Shown piece after piece: positions 1-7,806 of a DNA stretch of 64,000 nucleotides. The position numbers and the translations under genes were made by a program. This DNA is from Fimbriimonadaceae bacterium (GTDB lineage Bacteria; Armatimonadota; Fimbriimonadia; Fimbriimonadales; Fimbriimonadaceae), in NCBI GenBank assembly GCA_019638675.1, contig JAHBTE010000001.1, positions 590,605-654,604 of the forward strand, read 5' to 3'. Numbering within the stretch: position 1 is the first letter of the stretch; each line of letters starts with the position of its first letter. Below the pieces are notes generated by a model. The model had not been told where the DNA came from. It did not search any database and worked only from the letters and a program-made list of their open reading frames with translations.

Positions 1-638
1 TAGATCGGGATGATCTTGTGAGTGCCGGCGTTATTGGCCTCATCAAAGCCGTAGATCAATACGATCCAACTCGCGACGTTAAGTTTGAAACATACGCAAT
101 TGCGCTTGTTCGCGGGGCCATCTTGGAAATGCTCCGGGATGAAGACTGGGTTCCTCGGTCAATCCGCGAAAAGCTCAAAGCTCTTGATAAAGCTAACCAA
201 AAGCTAGAGACCGAATACGGTCGTCCTCCTAGCCACCGTGAGCTAAGCGACTACCTTGGATATTCCGAACAAGAAGTTTCCGACCTCCTCGTTCGAGTTG
301 GCCGCACCAGTGTTTACTCGCTCGATGACATCGTTGGGGGCGGCGGTTCTGAAGGCGACGACAATATCCATTTCGTCGAAATGATCGTAGACGAAGATGC
401 TGACACCGATGGTCAGATTGAGGGCCAAGAACTTCGCCGCGCAATGGCGGCGGGTGTAGACCGGCTTCCAGAACGCGAACGACTCGTAATCGCGCTTTAT
501 TACTTTGAAGGTTTGACATTCAAAGAAATCGGCAAAGTGTTAACCGTGAGCGAAAGCCGCGTTTATCAACTTCATACTCAAGCGATGGGAAGACTCCGAA
601 ACTTCTTGAAAGATGAAGGAGTCCCGCACGTCGCATAA
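1..638 (+). CDS. FliA/WhiG-like sigma factor, 5' truncated by window edge
   Basis: Alternative sigma-70 family factor that directs RNA polymerase to its own promoter class. The reading frame is open from the first bases (codons begin at position 3), and the residues before the first GTG (DRDDL) continue the region 2 motif DLVSAGVIGLIKA, so the true start lies left of the window. Region 2 is followed by VPRSIREK (region 3 entry) and a C-terminal region 4 (LPERERLVIALYYFEGL, then ESRVYQLHTQAMGRLR), which resembles FliA and WhiG more than RpoD. A small charged protein follows after 12 bases. Family assignment is firm; whether it serves motility or development cannot be told from here. Confidence 0.9.
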   Translation, partial: DRDDLVSAGVIGLIKAVDQYDPTRDVKFETYAIALVRGAILEMLRDEDWVPRSIREKLKALDKANQKLETEYGRPPSHRELSDYLGYSEQEVSDLLVRVGRTSVYSLDDIVGGGGSEGDDNIHFVEMIVDEDADTDGQIEGQELRRAMAAGVDRLPERERLVIALYYFEGLTFKEIGKVLTVSESRVYQLHTQAMGRLRNFLKDEGVPHVA

Positions 639-650
639 CCCCAAAGGGGG

Positions 651-911
651 ATGCCCATGGGCGACATCCGTGAAATTAACCGAAGCTACCGAATAGAAAC
701 GAGATCAACTCTCGAAAATCTGGTCAAGCGCAATCACAAAGATGACCAGCGCAAGCGGGAACATCCCGAACGTGACGAAAAAGGTCACCAAACGCCCCAC
801 GATGAGGTGGAAATCCATCACGTAGAAGATACTGATGAATTAAAGCCAAAACCTTCTATAGATCGTAAACCGATCACACCAGAAGAAGGCAGTCTCGATA
901 TCTCCGCGTAA
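651..911 (+). CDS. small charged protein of unknown function
   Basis: An 86-residue, very hydrophilic protein rich in Lys, Arg, Glu, Asp and His, with no membrane segment or cysteine. The ATG sits a few bases after a purine-rich AAAGGGGG, a good ribosome binding site, and only 12 bases after the sigma-factor stop, so the two are probably co-transcribed. I do not recognise a family. Small hydrophilic proteins next to FliA-type sigma factors are sometimes anti-sigma factors, but no FlgM motif is visible, so that is only a possibility. Confidence 0.55.
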   Translation: MPMGDIREINRSYRIETRSTLENLVKRNHKDDQRKREHPERDEKGHQTPHDEVEIHHVEDTDELKPKPSIDRKPITPEEGSLDISA

Positions 912-999
912 GTTTGTGGCACACTTTGTGCATTCAGAGTGTTGTATTCACTCAGGAGCGGGTGTTTTGTACGCCTGCGTGAAAATGTCGGAAAAAACC

Positions 1000-2034
1000 A
1001 TGAAATCCAAAGGACTGTATCTGCTTGCTTCAGCCCTTGTTGCATTTACCATTGTCGGATGCAACAAAGATAAAGGCGAAATTGCAAAAGTGAACGGAAT
1101 CGCGATCACGAATTCTGAACTTATCGAATATCTAGAAGCCAAACCAACTGTACGCGTTGTTATTCAAGGACAAACTGTAGACGTACCCGTTCAAGACACT
1201 CTTGGCTTCCAAGCTATGCAAGACCTCGTAGTTCGCAAGCTTGTCCAACAAATGGCAAAGGAAGAAGGCGTAGCCCCAACTAAAAAGGAAGTAGACGAAG
1301 AAATCTCACTTCGAGGCGAGATCAATCCGGGATACGTGAAGAATCTGCAAGCACGCGGACTTTCTATGACTGGTATCCGCGCTCAGGTCGAAGTTGAACT
1401 CGCTCAGCAATTGTTGGTTTCTAAAGGAATTACCGTTACTGATCAAGAAGTAGAAGACTACATCAAGGCTAACAAAGCAGAGTTCCAAGATCCCGCTAAG
1501 GTTGAAATGTACTGGATTCTTGCAACTAGTGCGAATAAAGCCGCGATCGATTCGGAACTAGCAACTGGAGCTAAGTTCCAAGATGTTGCCGCACGTTTAA
1601 GTATGGATCCAGAAGCGAAAGCCTCAGGTGGAAAATTTGGTGCCGTACGATTCCCCAGCGGAGTTCCGATCAACGCTCTTGATGAAAAAATTAGAAACGC
1701 TGTTTCGGCGGCACCTATCGGCAAAGGTACTGATTGGGTTTCTTTGCCTCAAGCTGGTCAAGTCGCTAAGTTTTACGTGATCCGACGAACCGAAGCTCGC
1801 GACATCGAAATGACAGCTGCCCGCAAAAAGCTGATCAAGCGCGGAATCGCAGTTGCCCGCGGACAAGAAACAAAAGACATCAAAGAATCAATCCAGAAAC
1901 GACTAAAGGACGCAAAGATCACAGTTAGTGACAGCAACCTTAAAGGCCTTTGGGAAGCTTTTGAAAAGAACTTGAAGAAAGCAGCAGACGACACAAAGAT
2001 GCCGTCTGAAAACACTCCTCCGGCAGGAAATTAA
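1000..2034 (+). CDS. SurA/PrsA-like peptidyl-prolyl isomerase lipoprotein
   Basis: A periplasmic or surface folding factor of the SurA/PrsA type, 344 residues from the chosen ATG. The start is placed at 1000 rather than upstream because it directly precedes a lipoprotein signal: Lys-Ser-Lys, a hydrophobic stretch, then the lipobox IVGC. An N-terminal SurA-like chaperone region (about residues 30-165) is followed by a parvulin-like domain (about 170-280, with the AKASGGKFGAV segment typical of PPIC domains) and a helical charged tail. It ends just before a strong hairpin terminator. Whether the isomerase active site is functional cannot be judged from sequence reading. Confidence 0.85.
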   Translation: MKSKGLYLLASALVAFTIVGCNKDKGEIAKVNGIAITNSELIEYLEAKPTVRVVIQGQTVDVPVQDTLGFQAMQDLVVRKLVQQMAKEEGVAPTKKEVDEEISLRGEINPGYVKNLQARGLSMTGIRAQVEVELAQQLLVSKGITVTDQEVEDYIKANKAEFQDPAKVEMYWILATSANKAAIDSELATGAKFQDVAARLSMDPEAKASGGKFGAVRFPSGVPINALDEKIRNAVSAAPIGKGTDWVSLPQAGQVAKFYVIRRTEARDIEMTAARKKLIKRGIAVARGQETKDIKESIQKRLKDAKITVSDSNLKGLWEAFEKNLKKAADDTKMPSENTPPAGN

Positions 2035-2048
2035 ACAAGTCCGACACG

Positions 2049-2084
2049 AAAACGCCCGCTACTGATGAAAGTAGCGGGCGTTTT
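2049..2084. terminator. bidirectional terminator hairpin
   Basis: A perfect 15-bp inverted repeat (AAAACGCCCGCTACT and its complement) with a six-base loop, ending in T runs on both strands. It lies between the convergent PPIase gene and the small minus-strand gene. Confidence 0.9.
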
Positions 2085-2096
2085 ATTTGAACAAGG

Positions 2097-2414
2097 TTAT
2101 TTATTTGCGACGAAGTTGCGAAGATCGGAAACAAGCTGCAAGCAACTGGGTTCATCGAATTCGCCAGTAGCAACAAATTGATGCAGGTCATTTTCCATGC
2201 CTTCAAAGCCGGGGGAGGCCCAGCTTCCGAGGGGTTCGGCCGCACTATCTAGCTTGACAAGTGACACTCTAAATCCCTCGGTTTTTGGTTGGCCTTCCAG
2301 CCACTTAATGCCTTTCGCCCGAATATCGAAAATGGATGTGTAAACGCCCATCACTGATGATGAACCGTCTTTGTCGATTTGCTCCGTGACCCAATATAAC
2401 TTCCGAAACTTCAT
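2097..2414 (-). CDS. conserved-looking hypothetical protein, 105 aa
   Basis: A soluble 105-residue protein with no signal peptide or membrane segment; I do not recognise the family. It is the last gene before the bidirectional terminator and lies 55 bases downstream of the aminopropyltransferase on the same strand, so they may share a transcript. The composition (aromatic-rich N-terminus YWVTEQ, balanced charge) looks like a real folded protein. Confidence 0.6.
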   Translation of the reverse strand: MKFRKLYWVTEQIDKDGSSSVMGVYTSIFDIRAKGIKWLEGQPKTEGFRVSLVKLDSAAEPLGSWASPGFEGMENDLHQFVATGEFDEPSCLQLVSDLRNFVANK

Positions 2415-2469
2415 TGTTCCAACCTAAATTGTTCGCTGATTTTACCAGTCATTCTTTTGTACCCAAGCC

Positions 2470-3411
2470 TTATGCATCCCAAATAAACGGTTCCGCATCG
2501 GTCAAGATTCGTCCGTGCTCTTCAATAGCTCGAAGCATATATTCTGGCAATGTGAACATGGAACTGTGGAATCGCGGAGTGTAGTAGCGATTCTCGACTC
2601 CACGTGCCGCAAGTCGTTTGGCGATTTCTTCGGCAGTAAGTTCCAGAGGATCATGCTTTTTGCTGGCGAGAATGAAGCCCCATGGCATCTGGAATGTGGT
2701 TACCAGACCGTAATAGCCCCGTACGTACGGAAACTCAGCTTTGAGCGACTCAAGAGTCTTGTGAACGCAAGCAAAGCAGTAAGGATAGGTTTCGTTGCAA
2801 GCTCCAGATTGAAGAACAAAAATGCCATCTTCGCTCAACGCCTCAGCGACGTGCTTAAAGTACTCTTGGGTGTAAAGATAAAGGGCTGGGCCACCTTCGA
2901 TCGGGCCAGGAAGATCGCTCAGAATAACGTCGTATCCTTCGCCTTTGTGATCCTCAACCCATTTGCGGGCATCCTTGTGAATCAATGTTGTTCGAGAATC
3001 ATCGAAGGCTCCACGATGCCATTCCGGCATATGAATCTTCACCATGTCGATGAGCTCTTCGTCAAGATCCACCATCGTCGCAGATTCAACTGTATTGTGG
3101 GAAAGTGCGTGCCACAGCGTGCTACCCTCGCCCCCACCGCAAACTAAGACTTTCTTAGGATTCGGGTGGAGAGTCATGGCTGGCTGAACCATGCTTTCGT
3201 GATACACATATTCGTCGAGAAGGCTGGACTGAATCTTGTAATCCAAAAACAGCGTTTTACCGAATGTCGGCATATCTACAATTTGATATTGCTGATACTC
3301 GGTCTTCCCTTCAACAAGGAATTTATCAACCGAAAAGTGCCAAGTTACGGCGTCTGTGTGGGTTTCGGCAATAAACATGCCGGTGCTTTGAGAAAAAAGA
3401 CGATCTGCCAT
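2470..3411 (-). CDS. polyamine aminopropyltransferase (spermidine/thermospermine synthase family)
   Basis: Transfers an aminopropyl group from decarboxylated S-adenosylmethionine to a diamine or polyamine; cytoplasmic. The 313-residue protein has an N-terminal beta domain and a Rossmann methyltransferase-like fold. The nucleotide-binding motif is GGGEGST (residues 92-98), as in ACL5-type thermospermine synthases, rather than the GGGDGG of usual spermidine synthases. The catalytic-loop sequence DLPGPIEGGP (166-175) also resembles the ACL5 form, but the second Asp of the DxxDP motif is Gly169. speD, which makes the aminopropyl donor, lies about 1.6 kb further on the same strand. Product specificity is uncertain. 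Confidence 0.85.
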   Translation of the reverse strand: MADRLFSQSTGMFIAETHTDAVTWHFSVDKFLVEGKTEYQQYQIVDMPTFGKTLFLDYKIQSSLLDEYVYHESMVQPAMTLHPNPKKVLVCGGGEGSTLWHALSHNTVESATMVDLDEELIDMVKIHMPEWHRGAFDDSRTTLIHKDARKWVEDHKGEGYDVILSDLPGPIEGGPALYLYTQEYFKHVAEALSEDGIFVLQSGACNETYPYCFACVHKTLESLKAEFPYVRGYYGLVTTFQMPWGFILASKKHDPLELTAEEIAKRLAARGVENRYYTPRFHSSMFTLPEYMLRAIEEHGRILTDAEPFIWDA

Positions 3412-3590
3412 CGAACCAGTTCAGGATGCTACCCATTCTGTTTTGTAGTCCCCTTTACCGTATACTTACTGGAACGTGCAGGACAATTTTGGAGTTCTGG
3501 ACAGGTAAGGACCTAGCTCAGGTTCTAATCCCAGCAGAGGGCGTTACAAAGTGAGTACCCTGAAAATATTCCCTTTGAATTGATATTACA

Positions 3591-4544
3591 ATGAACGAAA
3601 CAATGACTAAGCTGGTGAACCACTCAGGTTGGGAGGAGATCACCAGCGAACTGACTGCATACCGAGACCACCTTAAATTATTAGGGGCTCAGGCATTTCA
3701 AGCCGAAGATCCGAGATTGGTTGAAAAACTTACTGATCAGTGGCGAGAAGTGGAACTTGCAATCCTTTCTATAAAGGATACACGCAATAAAATTGCGAAA
3801 CTTGCCGCAACTGCACCCAGCGATATCAGCAGTACACCGTTGACAAAGGAAGAAAGAATTGGCATTGTAAGCCAATCGATAGAAGATGCTCTGAATGTCA
3901 CCGATGATCTGTTTAATCTCGAAAACTGGAAAGCAGTCGACACTTGCCTTTGCAAATCTACAGTGTGCGATTTGAGAGGCTATCTGCTTACAGCAATTGA
4001 ACTCGAAATTGATTCGGCGGAAATAGTTGATGCTTTGCGCGACCTGAAAGAACGGTTTGAGGAAGAAAATCCAGAAGTTCCTTTCTACGGCTTCTCGATG
4101 CGACGGCAGCACCCGCCAGAGGTGTGGTCGCAACTGGCAGAAGCTTATAAGCTGATGTCGGTAGCCGCAGACGCACTCGACTGGGCAGAAGCGAACAACA
4201 ACGCGGAAGAAGAATCTTTCCGCGACCTGGTGATCTCGATTTCCTCTGTTGAAACCTGGCTCTACCGAGTATTCGGCGATTACGATCTGAAAGTTGGCGA
4301 TGATCAACAACGATCGTTTAACGCCCGAGTCCGAGCTCTCTCAGAAGGTCAATTCTATGTACCCTGGTGGAACATGGATCCAAGTGCGAAGGTTGAGACA
4401 TGGCAAATTGCTGAAGCTGCACGCAGACTTCCAGCAATTCTTGAAGCGACAAAAGAACTTCAAGCAAGTGGGCCGAAAGAGAAAGATTCAGAGTCAGCTA
4501 AAGAAGAAACTGAAGCTGTTGCTGAAGAATCCAGCCTGAACTAA
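3591..4544 (+). CDS. hypothetical protein, 317 aa, helical and acidic
   Basis: A soluble, largely alpha-helical 317-residue protein without signal peptide or membrane segments. The C-terminus (from about residue 290) is a low-complexity Glu/Lys/Ser tail. I do not recognise a family. An alternative start at 3603 (MTKLVNHS) has a TACAAT box about ten bases upstream and could be the start of a leaderless message. A strong terminator follows at 4558, so this is probably a single-gene unit. Confidence 0.65.
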   Translation: MNETMTKLVNHSGWEEITSELTAYRDHLKLLGAQAFQAEDPRLVEKLTDQWREVELAILSIKDTRNKIAKLAATAPSDISSTPLTKEERIGIVSQSIEDALNVTDDLFNLENWKAVDTCLCKSTVCDLRGYLLTAIELEIDSAEIVDALRDLKERFEEENPEVPFYGFSMRRQHPPEVWSQLAEAYKLMSVAADALDWAEANNNAEEESFRDLVISISSVETWLYRVFGDYDLKVGDDQQRSFNARVRALSEGQFYVPWWNMDPSAKVETWQIAEAARRLPAILEATKELQASGPKEKDSESAKEETEAVAEESSLN

Positions 4545-4557
4545 ACCCTTAGTAAGC

Positions 4558-4599
4558 AAAAACATGAGATTTTCTTAAGTGAAAATCTCATGTTTTTTT
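4558..4599 (+). terminator. Rho-independent terminator
   Basis: A 17-bp inverted repeat (AAAAACATGAGATTTTC and its complement, six-base loop) runs straight into seven T residues, 11 bases after the preceding stop codon. Confidence 0.9.
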
Positions 4600-4607
4600 C
4601 ATTTTCT

Positions 4608-4635
4608 TTGAATCCCAACGTTCTTTAGATACAGT
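4608..4635 (+). promoter_or_regulatory. probable promoter (TTGAAT-16-TACAGT)
   Basis: TTGAAT at 4608-4613 and TACAGT at 4630-4635 with a 16-base spacer, between a terminator and the next start codon. It predicts a leader of only about ten bases for the gene at 4653. Confidence 0.5.
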
Positions 4636-4652
4636 ATTAAGAATATAAGGAA

Positions 4653-4979
4653 ATGGGAAGAGGAAAGTTGGGGTCAGCACTCAGTGCACGTGGTATGACT
4701 GTGCAAGCTTGTTCTATGGGCACAGGTATCGTCGTTCGGCAATCAACAAGTGACGGCGAAGATATTGTTGTCCATTTGAGTGTTGCTGAAGCCAGGGAGT
4801 TAGCAGGTTCTTTGGTGGTTGAAGTTCAGCGCCATCATGCAATTCAAAGTCAAATTTCGATTTCATCGCTCTACGTGCAAGGGTTGCCGCTTGAAGAAAT
4901 CGCATTGCGGTTAGACCTCACCACAAAAGATGTATTAAATGAGTTAACCCTTCGTGGGTTTATCAAACTTGAAAAATAA
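4653..4979 (+). CDS. hypothetical protein with HTH-like C-terminus, 108 aa
   Basis: A small soluble protein of unknown family. The C-terminal 45 residues (LYVQGLPLEEIALRLDL, then VLNELTLRGFIKLEK) read like a helix-turn-helix, so DNA binding is possible but unproven. Start choice is unclear: the ATG at 4653 has AAGGA very close upstream, and in-frame ATGs at 4695 and 4716 are alternatives. Flanked by terminators on both sides, so it is monocistronic. Confidence 0.6.
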   Translation: MGRGKLGSALSARGMTVQACSMGTGIVVRQSTSDGEDIVVHLSVAEARELAGSLVVEVQRHHAIQSQISISSLYVQGLPLEEIALRLDLTTKDVLNELTLRGFIKLEK

Positions 4980-4980
4980 A

Positions 4981-5015
4981 AAAGTGGGCACCTCAATGAG
5001 GTGCCCACTTTTTTT
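4981..5015. terminator. bidirectional terminator hairpin
   Basis: The inverted repeat AGTGGGCACCTCA / TGAGGTGCCCACT is flanked by A and T runs and separates the convergent 4653 gene and speD. Confidence 0.9.
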
Positions 5016-5022
5016 GTATTGT

Positions 5023-5634
5023 TTATTTTCCTTCGACGTCGCCCTGTAACCCACGGCGAACGACCAAGAACTTCATACGGCCAGGCTTGAAGCGTTCTCG
5101 CAGAACTTCAATCGCCCGATCTACGTAAATCGTGCCGCCGCAATAGAATAAATCTACCGCCGCATATTTGTGTTCTGGCCAAGTGTGAATGGTGTAGTGC
5201 GATTCCTGAATGATGACCGCGCCAGAAACTCCGTACGGCTTGAACTCATGGAATGAATCAGTGACAACGGTTGCTTCGCTAGCGACGGCCGCATCCTTCA
5301 TTGCCCCACCGACTGAATTCTCAAGCTCCAACGCTTGTGGATCGCAGTCAAAGAGTTCGATAAGGATATGGCTGCCAAGTGAAGGCTCTTCACCTTTTAA
5401 GCGAGGAAGGCCATCTGGATCGCGTGAAATCCAATCTTCAAATGCTTGGACATTCTCACTGTGGATCAAAGACCAACCAGCATCGTTATCAATAAGTGGT
5501 GGTGCCGCATGGTGAACAGAAGGTCGGCGGAATTTCGCCATGAGGCGAGAAATCCAAGAACGTTGCTGGCGGTCTGCCAACGGAATTGCAACTGCGGCAA
5601 GCGCAGTAATCAGGAGCGCATTTAATGTAACCAA
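5023..5634 (-). CDS. speD: S-adenosylmethionine decarboxylase proenzyme with N-terminal extension
   Basis: Self-cleaving pyruvoyl enzyme that decarboxylates S-adenosylmethionine to provide the aminopropyl donor for polyamine synthesis. The C-terminal half is a clear prokaryotic class 1B SpeD: the ESHYTIHTWPE motif contains the predicted cleavage/pyruvoyl Ser145 and catalytic His150, and Cys165 lies 20 residues after the serine, as in Thermotoga SpeD. Unusually, about 85 residues precede the domain, beginning with a hydrophobic segment (residues 2-20) followed by Arg-rich sequence, as in a signal anchor. The TTG start is supported by AAAAGGG about nine bases upstream. An internal ATG (residue 32) is the alternative. 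A structured leader lies upstream. Confidence 0.9.
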   Translation of the reverse strand: MVTLNALLITALAAVAIPLADRQQRSWISRLMAKFRRPSVHHAAPPLIDNDAGWSLIHSENVQAFEDWISRDPDGLPRLKGEEPSLGSHILIELFDCDPQALELENSVGGAMKDAAVASEATVVTDSFHEFKPYGVSGAVIIQESHYTIHTWPEHKYAAVDLFYCGGTIYVDRAIEVLRERFKPGRMKFLVVRRGLQGDVEGK

Positions 5635-5639
5635 TCAAG

Positions 5640-5880
5640 TTTCCCTTTTGGGTTGTGTGTTTCCTGTACCAGCCTAAAATAGCCGGCCCTGGGAGAAACC
5701 CGACCGAACGGATAAAGATGAGGCCCTGCGAGCCGTTCGTGTAACCCGACAGATATCAACACCCCCGCACGTAACCGCACCAGTGTTCAAACCTGCTCTT
5801 CGCTCGAATAAGCAAAGATGGCCCCCACCTTTCGGCGCCAGCTCCCGAATCTACGTTCGCTAACGCGCAATGCAGATGAT
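5640..5880 (-). ncRNA. structured RNA of unknown class upstream of speD (leader or sRNA)
   Basis: About 240 bases without a plausible gene. Read on the minus strand they contain several stable hairpins: CTTTGCT/AGCGAAG with a 6-base loop (about 5803-5822), CGAACGG/CCGTTCG (about 5706-5739), CCGGCT/GGCTGG with loop ATTTTA, and two copies of CAGGGCC. UCUGU near GGGGGUGUUG can pair with ACAGG just before the speD ribosome binding site, which would close the domain. A TATCAT box at about 5877-5882 could be its -10 element. I could not match it to tmRNA, SRP RNA, 6S RNA or a SAM, T-box or guanidine riboswitch. The position suggests a speD leader, possibly sensing SAM or polyamines (inference). Confidence 0.5.
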
Positions 5881-5982
5881 ACCAAACCTGTGGAAAACTT
5901 TTGACTTTCCGGGTCCGGTCCCGTCTGCATTTCTTATGACTGCAAAAACCGCGCCACCGTTTTGAAAAATAGGCGAGATGTA

Positions 5983-6627
5983 CTAATTCTTTATCTCGCC
6001 ATCCTCCATGCGGATAATCCGATCTGCCCCTTCTAGCATCACAGGGTCGTGAGTGACCACTACCAAGGCTCCTTGGCCTCGGTTTTGAATTAGCAAATCC
6101 ATCACTGCTCGACCTGATTTATGATCAAGCGCGGCGGTGGGTTCATCGGCAAAAACGACCTTCGGCGAACCAAGCAAAGCCCTTGCCACACATACCCTTT
6201 GCTTTTGCCCGCCGCTCATTTGGTAGGGGTAGCGATGCATCTGATCCTGTAGTCCAAGCTCAATTAGGAATTTCTCGGCATCTGCTCTACGATCTTCTGC
6301 CGGAAACGCCAGCAATACATTTTCAAGAGCGGTTAAGTAGCCGATCAGAAACGGGTACTGGAACACAAACCCAAATTCTCGTAATCGGATGTCAGCCCGC
6401 TCTTGGTCGCCCATTTTGCCGAGGTCACGATTTAGCCATTCCACCGACCCTTTTGTTGGCACTTTTAAGCCGCTCATCACATACAGCAGACTGCTTTTGC
6501 CAGATCCGCTCGGCCCAAGAATTCCAAGAAATTCACCCGGCTGGACGCCTAAATCAATTTCTTTGCAAGCAAATACTTCTTTGCCGTGATCCTGATAGAT
6601 CAGCGAAACCGATTTGAGATCAATCAA
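5983..6627 (-). CDS. ABC transporter ATP-binding protein (LolD/MacB type)
   Basis: The ATPase subunit of a membrane exporter or lipoprotein-release type ABC transporter. The 214-residue protein has a complete nucleotide-binding domain: Walker A GPSGSGKSS, signature SGGQKQR, Walker B VVFADEPTAALD and the switch histidine in VVVTHDP. Its start overlaps the stop of the FtsX-type permease gene by four bases, so the two are translationally coupled and form one transporter. The substrate is unknown; the family includes LolD, MacB and FtsE. Confidence 0.92.
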   Translation of the reverse strand: MIDLKSVSLIYQDHGKEVFACKEIDLGVQPGEFLGILGPSGSGKSSLLYVMSGLKVPTKGSVEWLNRDLGKMGDQERADIRLREFGFVFQYPFLIGYLTALENVLLAFPAEDRRADAEKFLIELGLQDQMHRYPYQMSGGQKQRVCVARALLGSPKVVFADEPTAALDHKSGRAVMDLLIQNRGQGALVVVTHDPVMLEGADRIIRMEDGEIKN

Positions 6628-7784
6628 ACGAGCCTCCTTTCCACAACTCCAACAGGATCGAAGTTTTTGAATTTCGCAAATACCGTGAGGATTGAAACCG
6701 CAAAGATGGCTATCGGTACGGGCAAGCTATACAGATACGCCCACTGATCAAATGTATCCAGCGCAAAGGATCTAGGATCCATGAGCGTAACTTTGACAAT
6801 GTTGAGGAGCCCCCAAGCAACCAATACGCCTAACACCCATCCTCCGACGACAAAAACGGTTGTCTCCCAGAACACGCGCATGATCAGGCTTCGTTTTGTG
6901 TATCCGAGCGCTTGAAGGAGACCAAACTCTTGAACTCTCTGGCTGAGAAAGATATTCATCAGCATGCCCATCATCAGCGTAATGACAACGACTAGGGTGC
7001 CGATGACAACATTCAGAATCTGATACAAGATGTTGAACATCGTATCTGCTTGGTTTTCAAGTTCTTGGTAGGTAAAAACTCGCGCGTTTTCGCCTTTCAA
7101 GGTCGCCGTTGTCCAATCGTCAAGCTTTTTTTGATCCGTCGGATTTTTAGCAAAAACCAGAAGCGCATCAATGGGAGGGAAATGGTTTTCGCGCTGATAC
7201 TCCACTGACCCAAACGCAAACCAAAACTCACTATCTGCAATTCCGACAACTTTCACTTCTTGTGGAGAGTAATTATCCGAGTCCGTCGGTTTTTGGATAA
7301 CTGAGCCAAGTTTCAGATTCAAATTGCGAGCAAGCTTCTCGCTGATCATCACCTCAGGTTCACCAACCGCAGGTTTTCGCCCATTCAAAACCTTGGCTTT
7401 CATTCGCATGAGGTAGTAATCCATATCGGACTGCTCTAAGCCCAAAACAACAAACGGCCAATTACCGACGATGCTTTTGACTTCAATGTCGGTTCCGCGA
7501 ATAACCATAAGGCGGTCAATTTCGACCGGGGAACCCTGCTCAATAGACTTGCGCAAGAGTGGGGTCAATAAAGCGTTGCCTCGTGGAGTGACAGCTACGT
7601 AATTTCGGCTGTACGAATAGATTGTTTTGATCGAAAGAGGAATCGAGTTGATAAGCGAAACAATGCCCGCGATCAGCATCACAGCGAGGATGATCACCCC
7701 GATGAGGGGCATTGTTTTTCCAAGGTTGCGGCGCAGATAAACCGTCGCCCCAAGCTTGCTTTTAACTTTGTTTGCTCCCTCCAT
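6624..7784 (-). CDS. ABC transporter permease, FtsX/MacB family
   Basis: Inner-membrane partner of the adjacent ATPase. It has one N-terminal transmembrane helix (about residues 25-48), a large extracytoplasmic domain (about 50-255) and three C-terminal helices (about 260-370), the MacB/DevC arrangement. The C-terminus KNFDPVGVVERRLV is a common ending in this family. It is 386 residues long and lies 22 bases downstream of the RibD-like gene. The substrate cannot be inferred. Confidence 0.9.
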   Translation of the reverse strand: MEGANKVKSKLGATVYLRRNLGKTMPLIGVIILAVMLIAGIVSLINSIPLSIKTIYSYSRNYVAVTPRGNALLTPLLRKSIEQGSPVEIDRLMVIRGTDIEVKSIVGNWPFVVLGLEQSDMDYYLMRMKAKVLNGRKPAVGEPEVMISEKLARNLNLKLGSVIQKPTDSDNYSPQEVKVVGIADSEFWFAFGSVEYQRENHFPPIDALLVFAKNPTDQKKLDDWTTATLKGENARVFTYQELENQADTMFNILYQILNVVIGTLVVVITLMMGMLMNIFLSQRVQEFGLLQALGYTKRSLIMRVFWETTVFVVGGWVLGVLVAWGLLNIVKVTLMDPRSFALDTFDQWAYLYSLPVPIAIFAVSILTVFAKFKNFDPVGVVERRLV

Positions 7785-7806
7785 GGTTGGCTCTCATGCT
7801 ACGCGG

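Noticed and set aside
2515-3147. 210-codon plus-strand frame antisense to the aminopropyltransferase
   Set aside because: Shadow of a well-supported gene; composition is not protein-like.
3476-3560. Possible small RNA between the aminopropyltransferase and the 317-aa gene
   Set aside because: Searched by eye for SRP, 6S and tRNA motifs and for strong hairpins; nothing convincing.
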